Shown here: in pieces, positions 1-7,165 of the stretch | Layout of the letters: each line of letters opens with the position of its first letter | Numbering within the stretch: the stretch's first letter is position 1 | IMG/VR virus record: IMGVR_UViG_3300021579_000001 | Span: 1-64,000 of that record | Source of the DNA: a virus | Reading direction: 5' to 3' (one strand) | Length of the DNA stretch: 64,000 nucleotides | Program-made: the position numbers and the translations under genes | The notes under the pieces: model-generated | What the model was told of the DNA's origin: nothing | Databases searched by the model: none | The model's input: only the letters and a program-made list of their open reading frames with translations

Positions 1-129
1 CCTAAAGTTCATGGAAGACTTATGGGCAACAAGTATCGCAGGCTTGAATGGCACAAGCTAGAAGCTTTGCCTAACACAAGAGCCGCAGAGAAGACTCTGT
101 GGCGTAAAGAGACCCTAGAGAGGGAGTAG
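1..129 (+). CDS. C-terminal end of an unidentified protein (partial)
   Basis: An open frame runs in from the left edge and stops with TAG at 127-129, giving the last 42 residues, basic and rich in Arg, Lys and Glu. The next gene starts four bases later, as expected of one operon. There is too little sequence to name a family. Confidence 0.55.
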   Translation, partial: PKVHGRLMGNKYRRLEWHKLEALPNTRAAEKTLWRKETLERE

Positions 130-133
130 GCAC

Positions 134-322
134 ATGAGCCGAAAGAAAAGCCATGCACGCAAAGAGATAGCTCTTTCAATGCGTGTAGACACAGTGAAGA
201 CTGTGCGCAAAGAGATAGTAGACATTCCTAGAGTGAAAGCTTTACCTAATCAGGTGTATAGTTCTCTCTCTATAGATGCTTACCTAAAGCTTCTTGATAG
301 AGGCTTGCTCAAAAGCAAGTAG
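134..322 (+). CDS. Small basic protein, unknown function
   Basis: 62 residues, N-terminal half strongly basic (starts MSRKKSHARKE). The ATG follows the partial upstream gene by four bases, and GAGAGGGAG overlapping that gene's end can serve as ribosome binding site. No domain is recognised. The stop codon lies against a G-run hairpin (321-336). Confidence 0.6.
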   Translation: MSRKKSHARKEIALSMRVDTVKTVRKEIVDIPRVKALPNQVYSSLSIDAYLKLLDRGLLKSK

Positions 323-362
323 GGGGAGAACCCCCTAAGACCCCCCTATACAGGGGCGTTTT
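321..362 (+). terminator. Nested G/C hairpins after the first small gene
   Basis: AGGGGG (321-326) pairs with CCCCCT (331-336) around AGAA. A second stem CCCCT/AGGGG (343-347/352-356) is followed by CGTTTT. The first G-run could instead pair with the C-run at 341-347, so the two structures are mutually exclusive, as in attenuators. Terminator activity is inferred from stem plus T-run only. Confidence 0.45.
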
Positions 363-391
363 AAGGCAAGACTTACTGAAAGGAGTAAGCA

Positions 392-670
392 ATGTACACA
401 ACACTAGAGCCACAAGAACAGACGCTAACTGTCACTAGCGATGATGGTCAGTTCTGTTTCTACTGGGCATGCTTAGACGGCAAGATGGGCAAGAATGTCC
501 AAGTGATAGATGTCAGTAACACTTGGAGCGTAAAAACATACACGCTAGCGACTATCCCTGTATGGGACGAAGAAACAAGCGGGTATACCGTTGAGCCTAA
601 CTTCAAGGGGCTCATAAAAGTAGTAAGCAAGTGGCTTGCGGATTTCAATAGCCAATCAGACCTGAACTAA
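392..670 (+). CDS. Conserved-looking small protein, unknown function
   Basis: 92 residues, acidic, no cysteine cluster beyond two isolated Cys, no membrane segment. A good ribosome binding site (AAAGGAG, eight bases before the ATG) supports the start. It lies 69 bases after the hairpins at 321-362 and 11 bases before the next gene. I do not recognise a family. Confidence 0.7.
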   Translation: MYTTLEPQEQTLTVTSDDGQFCFYWACLDGKMGKNVQVIDVSNTWSVKTYTLATIPVWDEETSGYTVEPNFKGLIKVVSKWLADFNSQSDLN

Positions 671-681
671 AGGAGCAAGCA

Positions 682-1101
682 ATGAGTGAAGTTTACCTTC
701 TCATAGAGAAGACTTACCCGACAGGCACCCTAAGGGTGAAAGAAAACAACTTTGAAGAAGTTGTTTTCGAGACAACACGAGGCGTGTTTGCAACTAAGCA
801 CGCTGCAGTAAAGGCACGAAACATTCTGCTACAAGAGCTACCTGAGTTTGACAACATCTTTACTGAACTCGAGTGCTTTTGTAGTGGAGATGCTGACGCT
901 AAAACAAAGCTCAAGAGGTTAGATGCACGACGAGACAAGCTATGGACAACACCAGGTGGGCACGAAGAGCACACAAGCCTGTCTAACTTGCGTGCAGAGC
1001 TTGATTGGTTAGCGTATCCATACAAGCAGTGTTGGAGATGCGGGCTAAACATGTTCGTCCACAACTTTACTGTGGTCAAGCTCTCGGTGCAGGGGGAATG
1101 A
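682..1101 (+). CDS. Unknown 139-residue protein
   Basis: Starts after AAAGGAGCAAGCA, a clear ribosome binding site. The C-terminal part has a CWRC motif (about residue 118), which with Cys at about 87 and 89 could bind a metal. It ends in ATGATG at 1098, where the next small gene begins in another frame. No family recognised. Confidence 0.7.
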   Translation: MSEVYLLIEKTYPTGTLRVKENNFEEVVFETTRGVFATKHAAVKARNILLQELPEFDNIFTELECFCSGDADAKTKLKRLDARRDKLWTTPGGHEEHTSLSNLRAELDWLAYPYKQCWRCGLNMFVHNFTVVKLSVQGE

Positions 1102-1223
1102 TGCGCAAGATAGTTCACAAAGCATTTGCTTGCAAGCAGTGCAACTCGATAGCAAGCGTGTTGATAGCAAGCAAGAGCATACACATCAACGCTTGCAAGT
1201 GTGTGCAAAGCAACAAGTCCTAA
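1098..1223 (+). CDS. 41-residue Cys/Lys-rich peptide, coupled to upstream gene
   Basis: The ATGATG at 1098-1103 overlaps the upstream TGA, with AGGGGG directly before it, so translational coupling is likely. The peptide begins MMRKIVHKAF and has a CKQC pair and a CKC near the end, suggesting metal binding. Its size and lack of homology evidence make it tentative. Confidence 0.4.
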   Translation: MMRKIVHKAFACKQCNSIASVLIASKSIHINACKCVQSNKS

Positions 1224-1234
1224 GTGGCTCCATG

Positions 1235-1311
1235 TGCAGCGTGTAACTCATGCTGCATGTGAAGGTTCGTAGGAACCATTGAAAGACCTTGCGTCCAACA
1301 TCGTACGCAAG
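1235..1311 (+). promoter_or_regulatory. Three-hairpin leader before the amidoligase gene
   Basis: The 116-base gap contains three consecutive perfect stems: TGCAGC/GCTGCA (1235-1240/1252-1257), GGTTC/GAACC (1264-1268/1273-1277) and CTTGCGT/ACGCAAG (1288-1294/1305-1311). The amidoligase ribosome binding site follows at about 1326. It does not fold as a tRNA. A structured 5' leader or RNA-processing site is the likeliest reading. Confidence 0.4.
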
Positions 1312-1339
1312 TAACAACAACAAGAAAGGAGATACTCTC

Positions 1340-3007
1340 ATGAGTATTTCATTAGCACTAGACGACTTGATAGTCGTGAAAGATGTGGATACGACAGTGG
1401 CTATCCGCGAGATGGCTGACCAAGTAACAGGTTACAACGGTGACAACTACGGTAGCATCTACAACGAAACACTCAAGCAGATGATGGTTACACCCAAGAG
1501 CATTCTGCACAATGTCGGCAACGAAGCTATCGTTTACAAGTGGTACCGTGCAGTAGTCAAGCACAGTGACTATGTCCTTGCTCACCCTGAGAAGTTCATC
1601 GACTTGCTTCTCGACGCATCAGGTGAGCCTGAGCCTGTGCGTGTTCGATACGCAGGTATCGAAACTCGTTGGACTAGAGGTCGCTTGACTTGGCTGAAGA
1701 TTAGTGACGAGTCTATTGTCAAGCTCTTGGACTCAGTACTACCCCGCCTAGCTGATGCTGACGACAGTGGCACATACTTGTGGAGCCTACCAAAAGTAGA
1801 TGAAGATGCTCCGCTAAGTGTGCAGGCTTACAGCAGAGCCAAGTTGCGCAATGTTGATAGCATCTTCTATCACTCGCCACGCATCTGGGCTACCATGCAC
1901 GGCACCGAAGGCAGAGTCATTGCCTTCCGAGGTACCCGTGCCAAGTCCACAGCCTCGGAAGACTTGCGAGCAATCTCCACCCTAGCTACCAGCCTTGGTA
2001 AGCACGACAGCTTGAAGCGCATGTTCAAGCAAGAAGCTAACACCTTGCGTTCTCTACTAGCTATCGAGCAAGCTTCAGCAGCTACCAAGCAGTCAATCCG
2101 AGTGCCTAAGACACAGACCTTTGAACAGTTCTGGCGTCAGCTCAAGTCAGGTAAGCGTCAGCTTACCATGAACCTTGAGGTTACCACTAAGATGTGGGGA
2201 GCTATCCCACTACCTGCCAACGGCACAGGTAGCTGGCGTTCATGGGGCATCGAAGTCGAGACCATGCACGCTGAGCGCACTAGCCGTCCCCTTGGCTGGC
2301 ACGAGGTTCACGATGGTTCACTAGAGAGTGAGGTCAACGACTGCGATTGTGGCTGTGTGTACTGCGACGACGATGACCACTGCCATGACAGCGAGTGCAC
2401 AAACGGTAGCGCATGTGCTGAGTTCGTATCTCCTATCCTCAATCACTTCCACAGTGCAGGACTCAAGAAGCTGTGCGAAGAGATTGGCATGGACGGACAC
2501 AACACCAGCCCAGGTGTGCATGTGCATGTCGATGCTAGCGATGTGACAGTATCAGATGTTCGACGCTTGCTCTTTGCTTACGGTGCTATCTCTCCATTGC
2601 TTGAGCCAATCTATCAGCGTCAAGTCCGTGACTACTGCAAGGACTTGCCTCTTGACCAAGTGGCACACTGGGCACGCTACACCAAGCAGTACATTCCAAC
2701 CACCATTGCAGCTCAGGTCATCTATGACATTGGGTCGGGAGACCGCTACCAAGATGTCAACCTGTGTGCACTGACCAAGCACGGCACCATTGAGTTCCGT
2801 GCCATGGGCCCTGTGTACGACTACGAGTACCTAGTTCGTTGGGCTTGGTTCTGCCGTCAGATGGTGGCTGTGTCCAAGGTTGACCTACCACAGCGTGTGT
2901 GGTCTGCGTGCAGTTCATTGGCTGATGTCATTCAGTTACTCATCAAGCACGGAGATGAGAACAACCCAGGGCACGACCTCACCTTGTCCACCCTTATCGA
3001 GCAGTAG
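1340..3007 (+). CDS. Amidoligase family (COOH-NH2 ligase) protein
   Basis: 555 residues from the ATG at 1340, chosen because AAAGGAGATACTCTC precedes it; the open frame extends 51 bases upstream without such a site. The C-terminal half carries hallmarks of the Amidoligase_2 family, a glutamine-synthetase-like fold that joins a carboxylate to an amine using ATP: GIEVE (303-307), HDGSL, EFVSPIL, GVHVHVD (about 392-398) and GTIEFR (about 482-487). An acidic Cys/His-rich insertion (about 334-356, with CDCGC, CVYC and HCHD) sits between the first two and may bind zinc. The N-terminal 290 residues are unrecognised. A class II glutamine amidotransferase follows, so ammonia transfer from glutamine is the natural proposal. 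The substrate is unknown. Confidence 0.85.
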   Translation: MSISLALDDLIVVKDVDTTVAIREMADQVTGYNGDNYGSIYNETLKQMMVTPKSILHNVGNEAIVYKWYRAVVKHSDYVLAHPEKFIDLLLDASGEPEPVRVRYAGIETRWTRGRLTWLKISDESIVKLLDSVLPRLADADDSGTYLWSLPKVDEDAPLSVQAYSRAKLRNVDSIFYHSPRIWATMHGTEGRVIAFRGTRAKSTASEDLRAISTLATSLGKHDSLKRMFKQEANTLRSLLAIEQASAATKQSIRVPKTQTFEQFWRQLKSGKRQLTMNLEVTTKMWGAIPLPANGTGSWRSWGIEVETMHAERTSRPLGWHEVHDGSLESEVNDCDCGCVYCDDDDHCHDSECTNGSACAEFVSPILNHFHSAGLKKLCEEIGMDGHNTSPGVHVHVDASDVTVSDVRRLLFAYGAISPLLEPIYQRQVRDYCKDLPLDQVAHWARYTKQYIPTTIAAQVIYDIGSGDRYQDVNLCALTKHGTIEFRAMGPVYDYEYLVRWAWFCRQMVAVSKVDLPQRVWSACSSLADVIQLLIKHGDENNPGHDLTLSTLIEQ

Positions 3008-3025
3008 CTCACCCACTCAATCAGT

Positions 3026-3050
3026 AGGGGGCGCAGTTGTTGCGCCCCCT
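3026..3050 (+). promoter_or_regulatory. G/C-rich hairpin between amidoligase and amidotransferase genes
   Basis: AGGGGGCGCA (3026-3035) and TGCGCCCCCT (3041-3050) form a perfect 10-bp stem with a five-base loop. There is no T-run after it, so RNA stabilisation or processing within a shared transcript is more likely than termination. Confidence 0.5.
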
Positions 3051-3073
3051 GCACACTACGAAAGGAGATACCC

Positions 3074-4156
3074 ATGTGTGGTATCGCAGGCTTTAGCCTA
3101 TCAAAGAACAGCAACATCAACGCACAAGCATTAGCACACGCATTGCTGTGCAGTATCGAAGACCGAGGGTACATGGCATCAGGTTATGCATACCAAGAAA
3201 TCGACGGTAGCATCTCAGTGCACAAGGGTGCAGTAACAGGTAGCTTGCTATCAGTCGCAGGCTTACCTGAAGACGCAAGCAATGTTATCCTGCACACTAG
3301 GCTAGCAACTCACGGTTCAATCGATGTCAATGACAACAACCACCCAGTGTGGTCACCCAACAAAGGCATCGCCCTAGTACACAACGGTGTTATCCACAAT
3401 CACCACCAAGTGCGTGCCATGCTAACTGACAAGTTGCCTGAAGTAGACACCAGTGTAATCCCTGCGCTACTTGAGTCAGGTTCAACAGACATGCTAGACA
3501 ACCTATCAGGTGATGCAGCTATCGCATGGTTCGATGTGACTGACCCCAACCGACTACACCTAGCCCGCTACCAGTGGTCACCACTTGTAACAGCGACACT
3601 AGAAGATGGGTCGTTCCTGTTCTGCTCAACCGAAGCATTGCTATGGGAAGCATTGATTGCGCTAGACATCATGCCTGAGTCTATCCAGTCAGCTAAGGAG
3701 CTCGACTACTTCATCATCGAAGACGGCATGGTAGTTAGCAAGACCACGCTACCCAAGCCTAAGAGTGGTAGCTATGGATACGACAACGACTACTTCCGCT
3801 ACCAGACATCAGGTGCTAAGGGTGGGTTTCAGTACAGCCCCAGCGCATGGCTAGACGAAGACGACGACGACTATGTGTACGCACCACCAGTAGTAATGGG
3901 TCGTAGTGTCTTGGGTCTATCCGATGACGAGTACGCACAGTACGAAGAAGACCAAGCTATCGAAGAGAACATGCCAATGTTCTGGGCTAAGATACATCAC
4001 CAAGGTGAGTACGAGCAGACAGAGTTCTTCTTCAAGCACGAAGAATCCCTATGGCAACACAGCGTGTCCCTTAGCCAAGAAGCAGGTGTGCTAGTAGACT
4101 ACGGTCGTGTAGAAACTACTTTAGTATCCGCACTAGACACCGATGATACCTTCTAG
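3074..4156 (+). CDS. Class II glutamine amidotransferase (Ntn hydrolase)
   Basis: 360 residues starting MCGIAGF, so Cys2 becomes the N-terminal nucleophile after Met removal, as in GlmS, PurF and asparagine synthetase B amidotransferase domains. HTRLATHG (about residue 73-80) and VHNGVIHNH (about 101-109) are the expected glutamine-site motifs. The family releases ammonia from glutamine and channels it to a partner domain. No synthetase domain is attached; the last 120 residues are acidic and unrecognised. The partner is therefore probably the amidoligase encoded 66 bases upstream. GAAAGGAGATACCC gives a strong ribosome binding site. Confidence 0.9.
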   Translation: MCGIAGFSLSKNSNINAQALAHALLCSIEDRGYMASGYAYQEIDGSISVHKGAVTGSLLSVAGLPEDASNVILHTRLATHGSIDVNDNNHPVWSPNKGIALVHNGVIHNHHQVRAMLTDKLPEVDTSVIPALLESGSTDMLDNLSGDAAIAWFDVTDPNRLHLARYQWSPLVTATLEDGSFLFCSTEALLWEALIALDIMPESIQSAKELDYFIIEDGMVVSKTTLPKPKSGSYGYDNDYFRYQTSGAKGGFQYSPSAWLDEDDDDYVYAPPVVMGRSVLGLSDDEYAQYEEDQAIEENMPMFWAKIHHQGEYEQTEFFFKHEESLWQHSVSLSQEAGVLVDYGRVETTLVSALDTDDTF

Positions 4157-4166
4157 CAAGTAACAC

Positions 4167-4188
4167 ACGGGGGGCGCAAGCCCCCCGT
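4167..4188 (+). terminator. GNRA-loop hairpin after the amidotransferase gene
   Basis: GGGGGGC (4169-4175) and GCCCCCC (4180-4186) close a GCAA tetraloop, extended by A-T and C-G pairs to 4167/4188. Very stable, but no T-run follows, so it may mark an mRNA 3' end or a processing point rather than an intrinsic terminator. Confidence 0.5.
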
Positions 4189-4225
4189 AATCCCCCCGCA
4201 ACAACACACTACCAAGGAGAAACAA

Positions 4226-4648
4226 ATGTCACAATCATTCTCAGTAGCAGGTCTAGTAGCCACTAGCCCACGACACATCATCACCAGTGAAGGCACAGCT
4301 ATCACATCTTTCCGACTAGCAAGCATGTACAGAAAGTTTGACCGCAGTCAGAACCGTTGGGTTGATGGAGAAACAAACTGGTACACCATCACTGCGTTCA
4401 ACCAGCTAGCTATAAATGTTTCCGAGTCAGTCAGCAAGGGCGAGCGCGTGATTGTTACTGGAGAGATGCGTGTGCGTGAATGGGACAACGGTGAGCGTAG
4501 CGGTACATCAGTAGAGATTGACGCCGAGTCAATAGGTCATGACCTAAGCTGGGGCACTGCAACCTTCTTGCGCACAGTCCTAGTACGAGAGACCACACCC
4601 CCTGATGATGCGCCAGCGCCACGCCTACACCCTATCTCAGTAGCGTAA
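4226..4648 (+). CDS. ssb: Single-stranded DNA-binding protein (SSB, OB fold)
   Basis: 140 residues. The order of segments is that of bacterial SSB: an N-terminal strand with FSVAGLVATSP, then TSFRLASM, WYTITAFNQLA, KGERVIVTGEMRVREW and a following strand. This matches the OB fold that coats single-stranded DNA during replication. The usual long Gly-rich linker and acidic DDIPF tip are absent, so it probably does not recruit host proteins the usual way. CAAGGAGAAACAA precedes the ATG. It is set apart from the replication cluster at 27-43 kb, which has its own ssDNA-binding-like protein. Confidence 0.88.
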   Translation: MSQSFSVAGLVATSPRHIITSEGTAITSFRLASMYRKFDRSQNRWVDGETNWYTITAFNQLAINVSESVSKGERVIVTGEMRVREWDNGERSGTSVEIDAESIGHDLSWGTATFLRTVLVRETTPPDDAPAPRLHPISVA

Positions 4649-4674
4649 CCACACGCCACACCACAGCACCAAAC

Positions 4675-4726
4675 ACTAGGGCAGACAGCGTGCCGACACA
4701 AACAACGCCACAAAGTCTGCCCTAGT
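4675..4726 (+). repeat. Perfect 12-bp inverted repeat with 28-base loop
   Basis: ACTAGGGCAGAC (4675-4686) is exactly complementary to GTCTGCCCTAGT (4715-4726). It fills most of the 111-base gap between ssb and the next gene. It could be an RNA stem or an operator; the sequence does not decide. Confidence 0.6.
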
Positions 4727-4759
4727 AATACCCCCACACCCATACCCAAAGGAGTACCC

Positions 4760-4957
4760 ATGGCAACCTATGCCGATAGAGTCTATGCTCGTACGTCTAT
4801 GACCCTAGACGAGCTTACACACGAGCTACGCAAGATTGACCCCAATGTAGAAGTTCACTACACCGATACCGACCCAGCTTGGTTTACAGCGTACTTTAGT
4901 ATCGTGCCAACCGATGAACAACTACAGGTTGTAACCACCATCTTTCCTAAGGAGTAA
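4760..4957 (+). CDS. Small protein, unknown function
   Basis: 65 residues after AAAGGAGTACCC. The pattern strand, helix (LDELTHELRKI), two strands suggests a compact alpha/beta fold. No motif points to a function. It is four bases from the next gene. Confidence 0.65.
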   Translation: MATYADRVYARTSMTLDELTHELRKIDPNVEVHYTDTDPAWFTAYFSIVPTDEQLQVVTTIFPKE

Positions 4958-4961
4958 CCTC

Positions 4962-5168
4962 ATGAAGCTAAAGCAGTACAACATAGACCTGTGCACAGAC
5001 TGCTACATCAAGTACGCAGGAGAAGGCAAAGACCTAAACGGCTTGCTAGTGACTAGCAAACAAGAAGAGCCGTTCTTCAAGTCAGGAAAGTATGGCAACC
5101 CTTGTAGTGGGTGCGACACGAAGCTTGGCGGAGATTTCATGGCGTGTATCGCAATGAAGTATGTATAA
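4962..5168 (+). CDS. Small zinc-ribbon-like protein
   Basis: 68 residues with CTDC (about 11-14) and CSGC (about 48-51), a two-CxxC arrangement expected to bind zinc. AAGGAGTAACCTC precedes the ATG. Its 3' end overlaps a spurious upstream ATG of the next gene. Function not known. Confidence 0.65.
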   Translation: MKLKQYNIDLCTDCYIKYAGEGKDLNGLLVTSKQEEPFFKSGKYGNPCSGCDTKLGGDFMACIAMKYV

Positions 5169-5184
5169 CGAAAGGAACAAAAGC

Positions 5185-5556
5185 ATGACACAAGACGCAG
5201 CCTTTTATACCAGCAGTTCCACATGGCAAACTGTCTGGTATGAAAGAGACAACCCGTTTTATGTAGTTCGCAATGGAGAGCTACGCATTCACGCAACTGC
5301 TAAAGACGGAAGCCGAGCTGTAATCCGTTACACTGACCAGCTCGAAGACTTTGGCATCACAACTGATACCCAACTAGCAGAGTGGTCTGCAAAGGGAGAA
5401 GAAGTTTTTGAGTGGGTGCACAACCCCTGGTTCGAAGTGTACTCAGAGAACGACCTTGGTTTCTTCAGTGACCCAATCCACGAGATTGATGAAGCAATCA
5501 AACAAGCCAAAGAGTTTCTGCGGGATTACCCTAGCGGAACAACAGAAGGAGAATAA
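5185..5556 (+). CDS. Acidic protein, unknown function
   Basis: 123 residues from the ATG at 5185, preferred over the in-frame ATG at 5161 because AAAGGA (5171-5176) sits eight bases before it. Rich in Trp, Glu and Asp with a helical C-terminus. Unrecognised; four bases from the next gene. Confidence 0.68.
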   Translation: MTQDAAFYTSSSTWQTVWYERDNPFYVVRNGELRIHATAKDGSRAVIRYTDQLEDFGITTDTQLAEWSAKGEEVFEWVHNPWFEVYSENDLGFFSDPIHEIDEAIKQAKEFLRDYPSGTTEGE

Positions 5557-5559
5557 CAA

Positions 5560-5760
5560 ATGACAAAAGACAACACCATTGTTAGCACAGTACTATGGGT
5601 CGCAGAAGACGGCTCATACGGAACAGGGGAAGTAGTAGTCATCAACCAGATGACTATCTCGCAACTGTCATCACTTGAAAAGCTATTCGATAGTGGAGAC
5701 ACCGACACGCTGTACCAAGTAGTTCGTGAGTTTGCTATCACAGGTAAGCTAGCTGTCTAA
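5560..5760 (+). CDS. Small protein, unknown function
   Basis: 66 residues, predicted beta-beta-alpha-alpha by inspection, no Cys. GAAGGAGAATAACAA precedes the ATG. No family recognised. Confidence 0.62.
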   Translation: MTKDNTIVSTVLWVAEDGSYGTGEVVVINQMTISQLSSLEKLFDSGDTDTLYQVVREFAITGKLAV

Positions 5761-5769
5761 ACAACCTAA

Positions 5770-5786
5770 GGGGGTCAAAAGCCCCC
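5770..5786 (+). terminator. G-run hairpin in the gap after 5760
   Basis: GGGGGT (5770-5775) pairs with GCCCCC (5781-5786) around CAAAA, with one G-U pair. It is the fourth hairpin of this type in the left arm. No T-run follows. Confidence 0.4.
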
Positions 5787-5807
5787 CCAACTATACAAGG
5801 AGCAATA

Positions 5808-6023
5808 ATGAGCGACAAAGTTTACACAGTAAACATCAACAAGTACAAGGTAACTACTGAAACACCTGATGGTCAGGTAGAGAACATCATGTGGGCAACC
5901 GATGATGGCGTGGTTGAGTGGGCTTCAAAGCACTCAGCAATCTCAACTGAGCTAATCGAAGTTGGCGCAGTTCAAAAGGGCAAGCCAGTAGTTCACATCA
6001 ACGCACCCAGCAAAGGAGAGTAA
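5808..6023 (+). CDS. Small protein, unknown function
   Basis: 71 residues after AAGGAGCAATA. Starts with several likely beta strands (VYTVNINKYKVTTE). No motif recognised. Four bases before the next gene. Confidence 0.62.
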   Translation: MSDKVYTVNINKYKVTTETPDGQVENIMWATDDGVVEWASKHSAISTELIEVGAVQKGKPVVHINAPSKGE

Positions 6024-6026
6024 CAC

Positions 6027-6221
6027 ATGGGGGAAATCATTGTGAAACAGATGACTGTAGAGCAGTGGGAAAAGCTTGACGATGGAAAGCGTCCTGCTCA
6101 CATCGCTGTGCAGTTAGGGGACAACTTGTGGGCAGTATCCCCTGACGGATACGGAGCAATCTTCTACGACTCACTATCGGAGTTGGAAGAAGATTACTAC
6201 GACCTAGCAAGGAAGGTGTAG
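6027..6221 (+). CDS. Small acidic protein, unknown function
   Basis: 64 residues, acidic, no Cys, ending in a helix (LSELEEDYYDLARKV). AAAGGAGAGTAACAC precedes the ATG. Unrecognised. Confidence 0.62.
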   Translation: MGEIIVKQMTVEQWEKLDDGKRPAHIAVQLGDNLWAVSPDGYGAIFYDSLSELEEDYYDLARKV

Positions 6222-6224
6222 GGT

Positions 6225-6311
6225 ATGTCACGCAGAACATTTTGGCTAGTTTATCTAGCCTGTGTAATCGTTGTGTACCCAGCAATAGCTCACGCAATCA
6301 TTTCTAGATAG
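6225..6311 (+). CDS. 28-residue single-span membrane peptide
   Basis: ATG at 6225, AAGGAAGG ten or so bases before it, stop TAG at 6309-6311. After MSRRT the whole peptide is one hydrophobic helix (FWLVYLACVIVVYPAIAHAI) with a basic N-terminus, as expected for N-in insertion. It exactly fills the gap between two genes, which supports it being real. Function unknown. Confidence 0.5.
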   Translation: MSRRTFWLVYLACVIVVYPAIAHAIISR

Positions 6312-6322
6312 GAGAAAACATC

Positions 6323-6583
6323 ATGGCAGTATCAAACTACAACGAGCTAAACGCTCACCGAGGTCACAAAGTACAGGTGTACGGATACTACACCGAGAGT
6401 GTCAGTATCGAGTGCGCAGATTGCTACGAAATCCTAGTGAGTTTCGAAAACGAAGAAGAAGAGCAAGATTCAGATGCTTGTGAACCAGCAGACTTACCTT
6501 GTGTGAATGGGTTTAGCTGCAAAAAGCACGAAAAGAACATTGACGAGTTGGTCGAGTACATCAAGGAGATAACTAATGGCTAA
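6323..6583 (+). CDS. Small acidic Cys-containing protein
   Basis: 86 residues with CADC (about 31-34) and three later Cys, possibly metal-binding, and a long acidic stretch (ENEEEEQDSD). TAGGAGAAAACATC precedes the ATG. It overlaps the next gene by eight bases. Confidence 0.65.
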   Translation: MAVSNYNELNAHRGHKVQVYGYYTESVSIECADCYEILVSFENEEEEQDSDACEPADLPCVNGFSCKKHEKNIDELVEYIKEITNG

Positions 6584-6767
6584 GTACCTAGTAACAATCG
6601 AAGCTTCAGCATTGATTGAAGCACGCAACCCCAAAGAAGCATGGGAAACCATGAACACCGCTATCGAAGGTGGCGCAGACTTAGGGTTTCACTTGCGAGC
6701 TGTTGGCTCAGAAGTGGAGCTGTATGTAGGCGAACCTGAACAAGTAACCGAAGAAGAGGAGAACTAA
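6576..6767 (+). CDS. DpnD/PcfM-like beta-beta-alpha mini-protein (1)
   Basis: 63 residues. MAKYLVTIEASALIEARNPK followed by an EAW helix matches the pattern of DpnD/PcfM-like small phage and plasmid proteins: a strand, a second strand ending in (V/I)EA, then a helix with a conserved Ala. Similar genes lie at 6771, 6986, 7377 and 8884. Family assignment is by eye. Function not known. Confidence 0.6.
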   Translation: MAKYLVTIEASALIEARNPKEAWETMNTAIEGGADLGFHLRAVGSEVELYVGEPEQVTEEEEN

Positions 6768-6770
6768 CAA

Positions 6771-6986
6771 ATGGCTGCATTCAACATCAAAGCTACTTAC
6801 GAATACGAAGGCGTAGTGCACGCTGACAGTGAGGAGCAAGCTAGAAAACTGTTTTGGCAAGAACTGAACAGTTATTACTCAAGCACTGAGGATGAAACAA
6901 TCGAAGAAGTATGCGAGCACTGCGAGAAAGACATTGAGTTCGTGTGCATTTGCGACGAAGAGTCAGAAGAAACGGAGAACAACTAA
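6771..6986 (+). CDS. DpnD/PcfM-like mini-protein (2) with acidic Cys tail
   Basis: 71 residues. The first half repeats the strand-strand-helix pattern (YEYEGVVHADSEEQARKLFW). The second half adds EVCEHC and VCICDEE, a likely metal site absent from its neighbours. GAGGAGAACTAACAA precedes the ATG. It shares bases with the next start (TAATG). Confidence 0.6.
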   Translation: MAAFNIKATYEYEGVVHADSEEQARKLFWQELNSYYSSTEDETIEEVCEHCEKDIEFVCICDEESEETENN

Positions 6987-7165
6987 TGGCTAACTATGAA
7001 GTGCGTATCTACGAGACCGTTTACCACACCGTTGAGGTAGAAGCAGACAACAAAGACGATGCGTATACCCAGGCTTGGTCTGCCATCATAGATGGACCTT
7101 TTGACGAGTATGAAACTAATTCTGATGGTTTCACTGGCAGGTTTTCTATTGAGGAGGTGAAGTAA
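6986..7165 (+). CDS. DpnD/PcfM-like mini-protein (3)
   Basis: 59 residues from the ATG at 6986 (TAATG overlap; ACGGAGAACA upstream), preferred over an in-frame ATG at 6944 buried in the preceding gene. The ETVYHTVEVEADNKDDAYTQ segment is the clearest match in this set to the DpnD/PcfM pattern. Confidence 0.65.
   Translation: MANYEVRIYETVYHTVEVEADNKDDAYTQAWSAIIDGPFDEYETNSDGFTGRFSIEEVK

Noticed and set aside
714-1208. 164-codon antisense frame over the 682-1223 genes
   Set aside because: No ribosome binding site, and it opposes two genes with good starts and operon spacing.
1230-1311. Possible tRNA gene
   Set aside because: Three hairpins are present, but there is no acceptor stem, the T-arm-like GGTTC has a four-base loop, and there is no proper anticodon arm.
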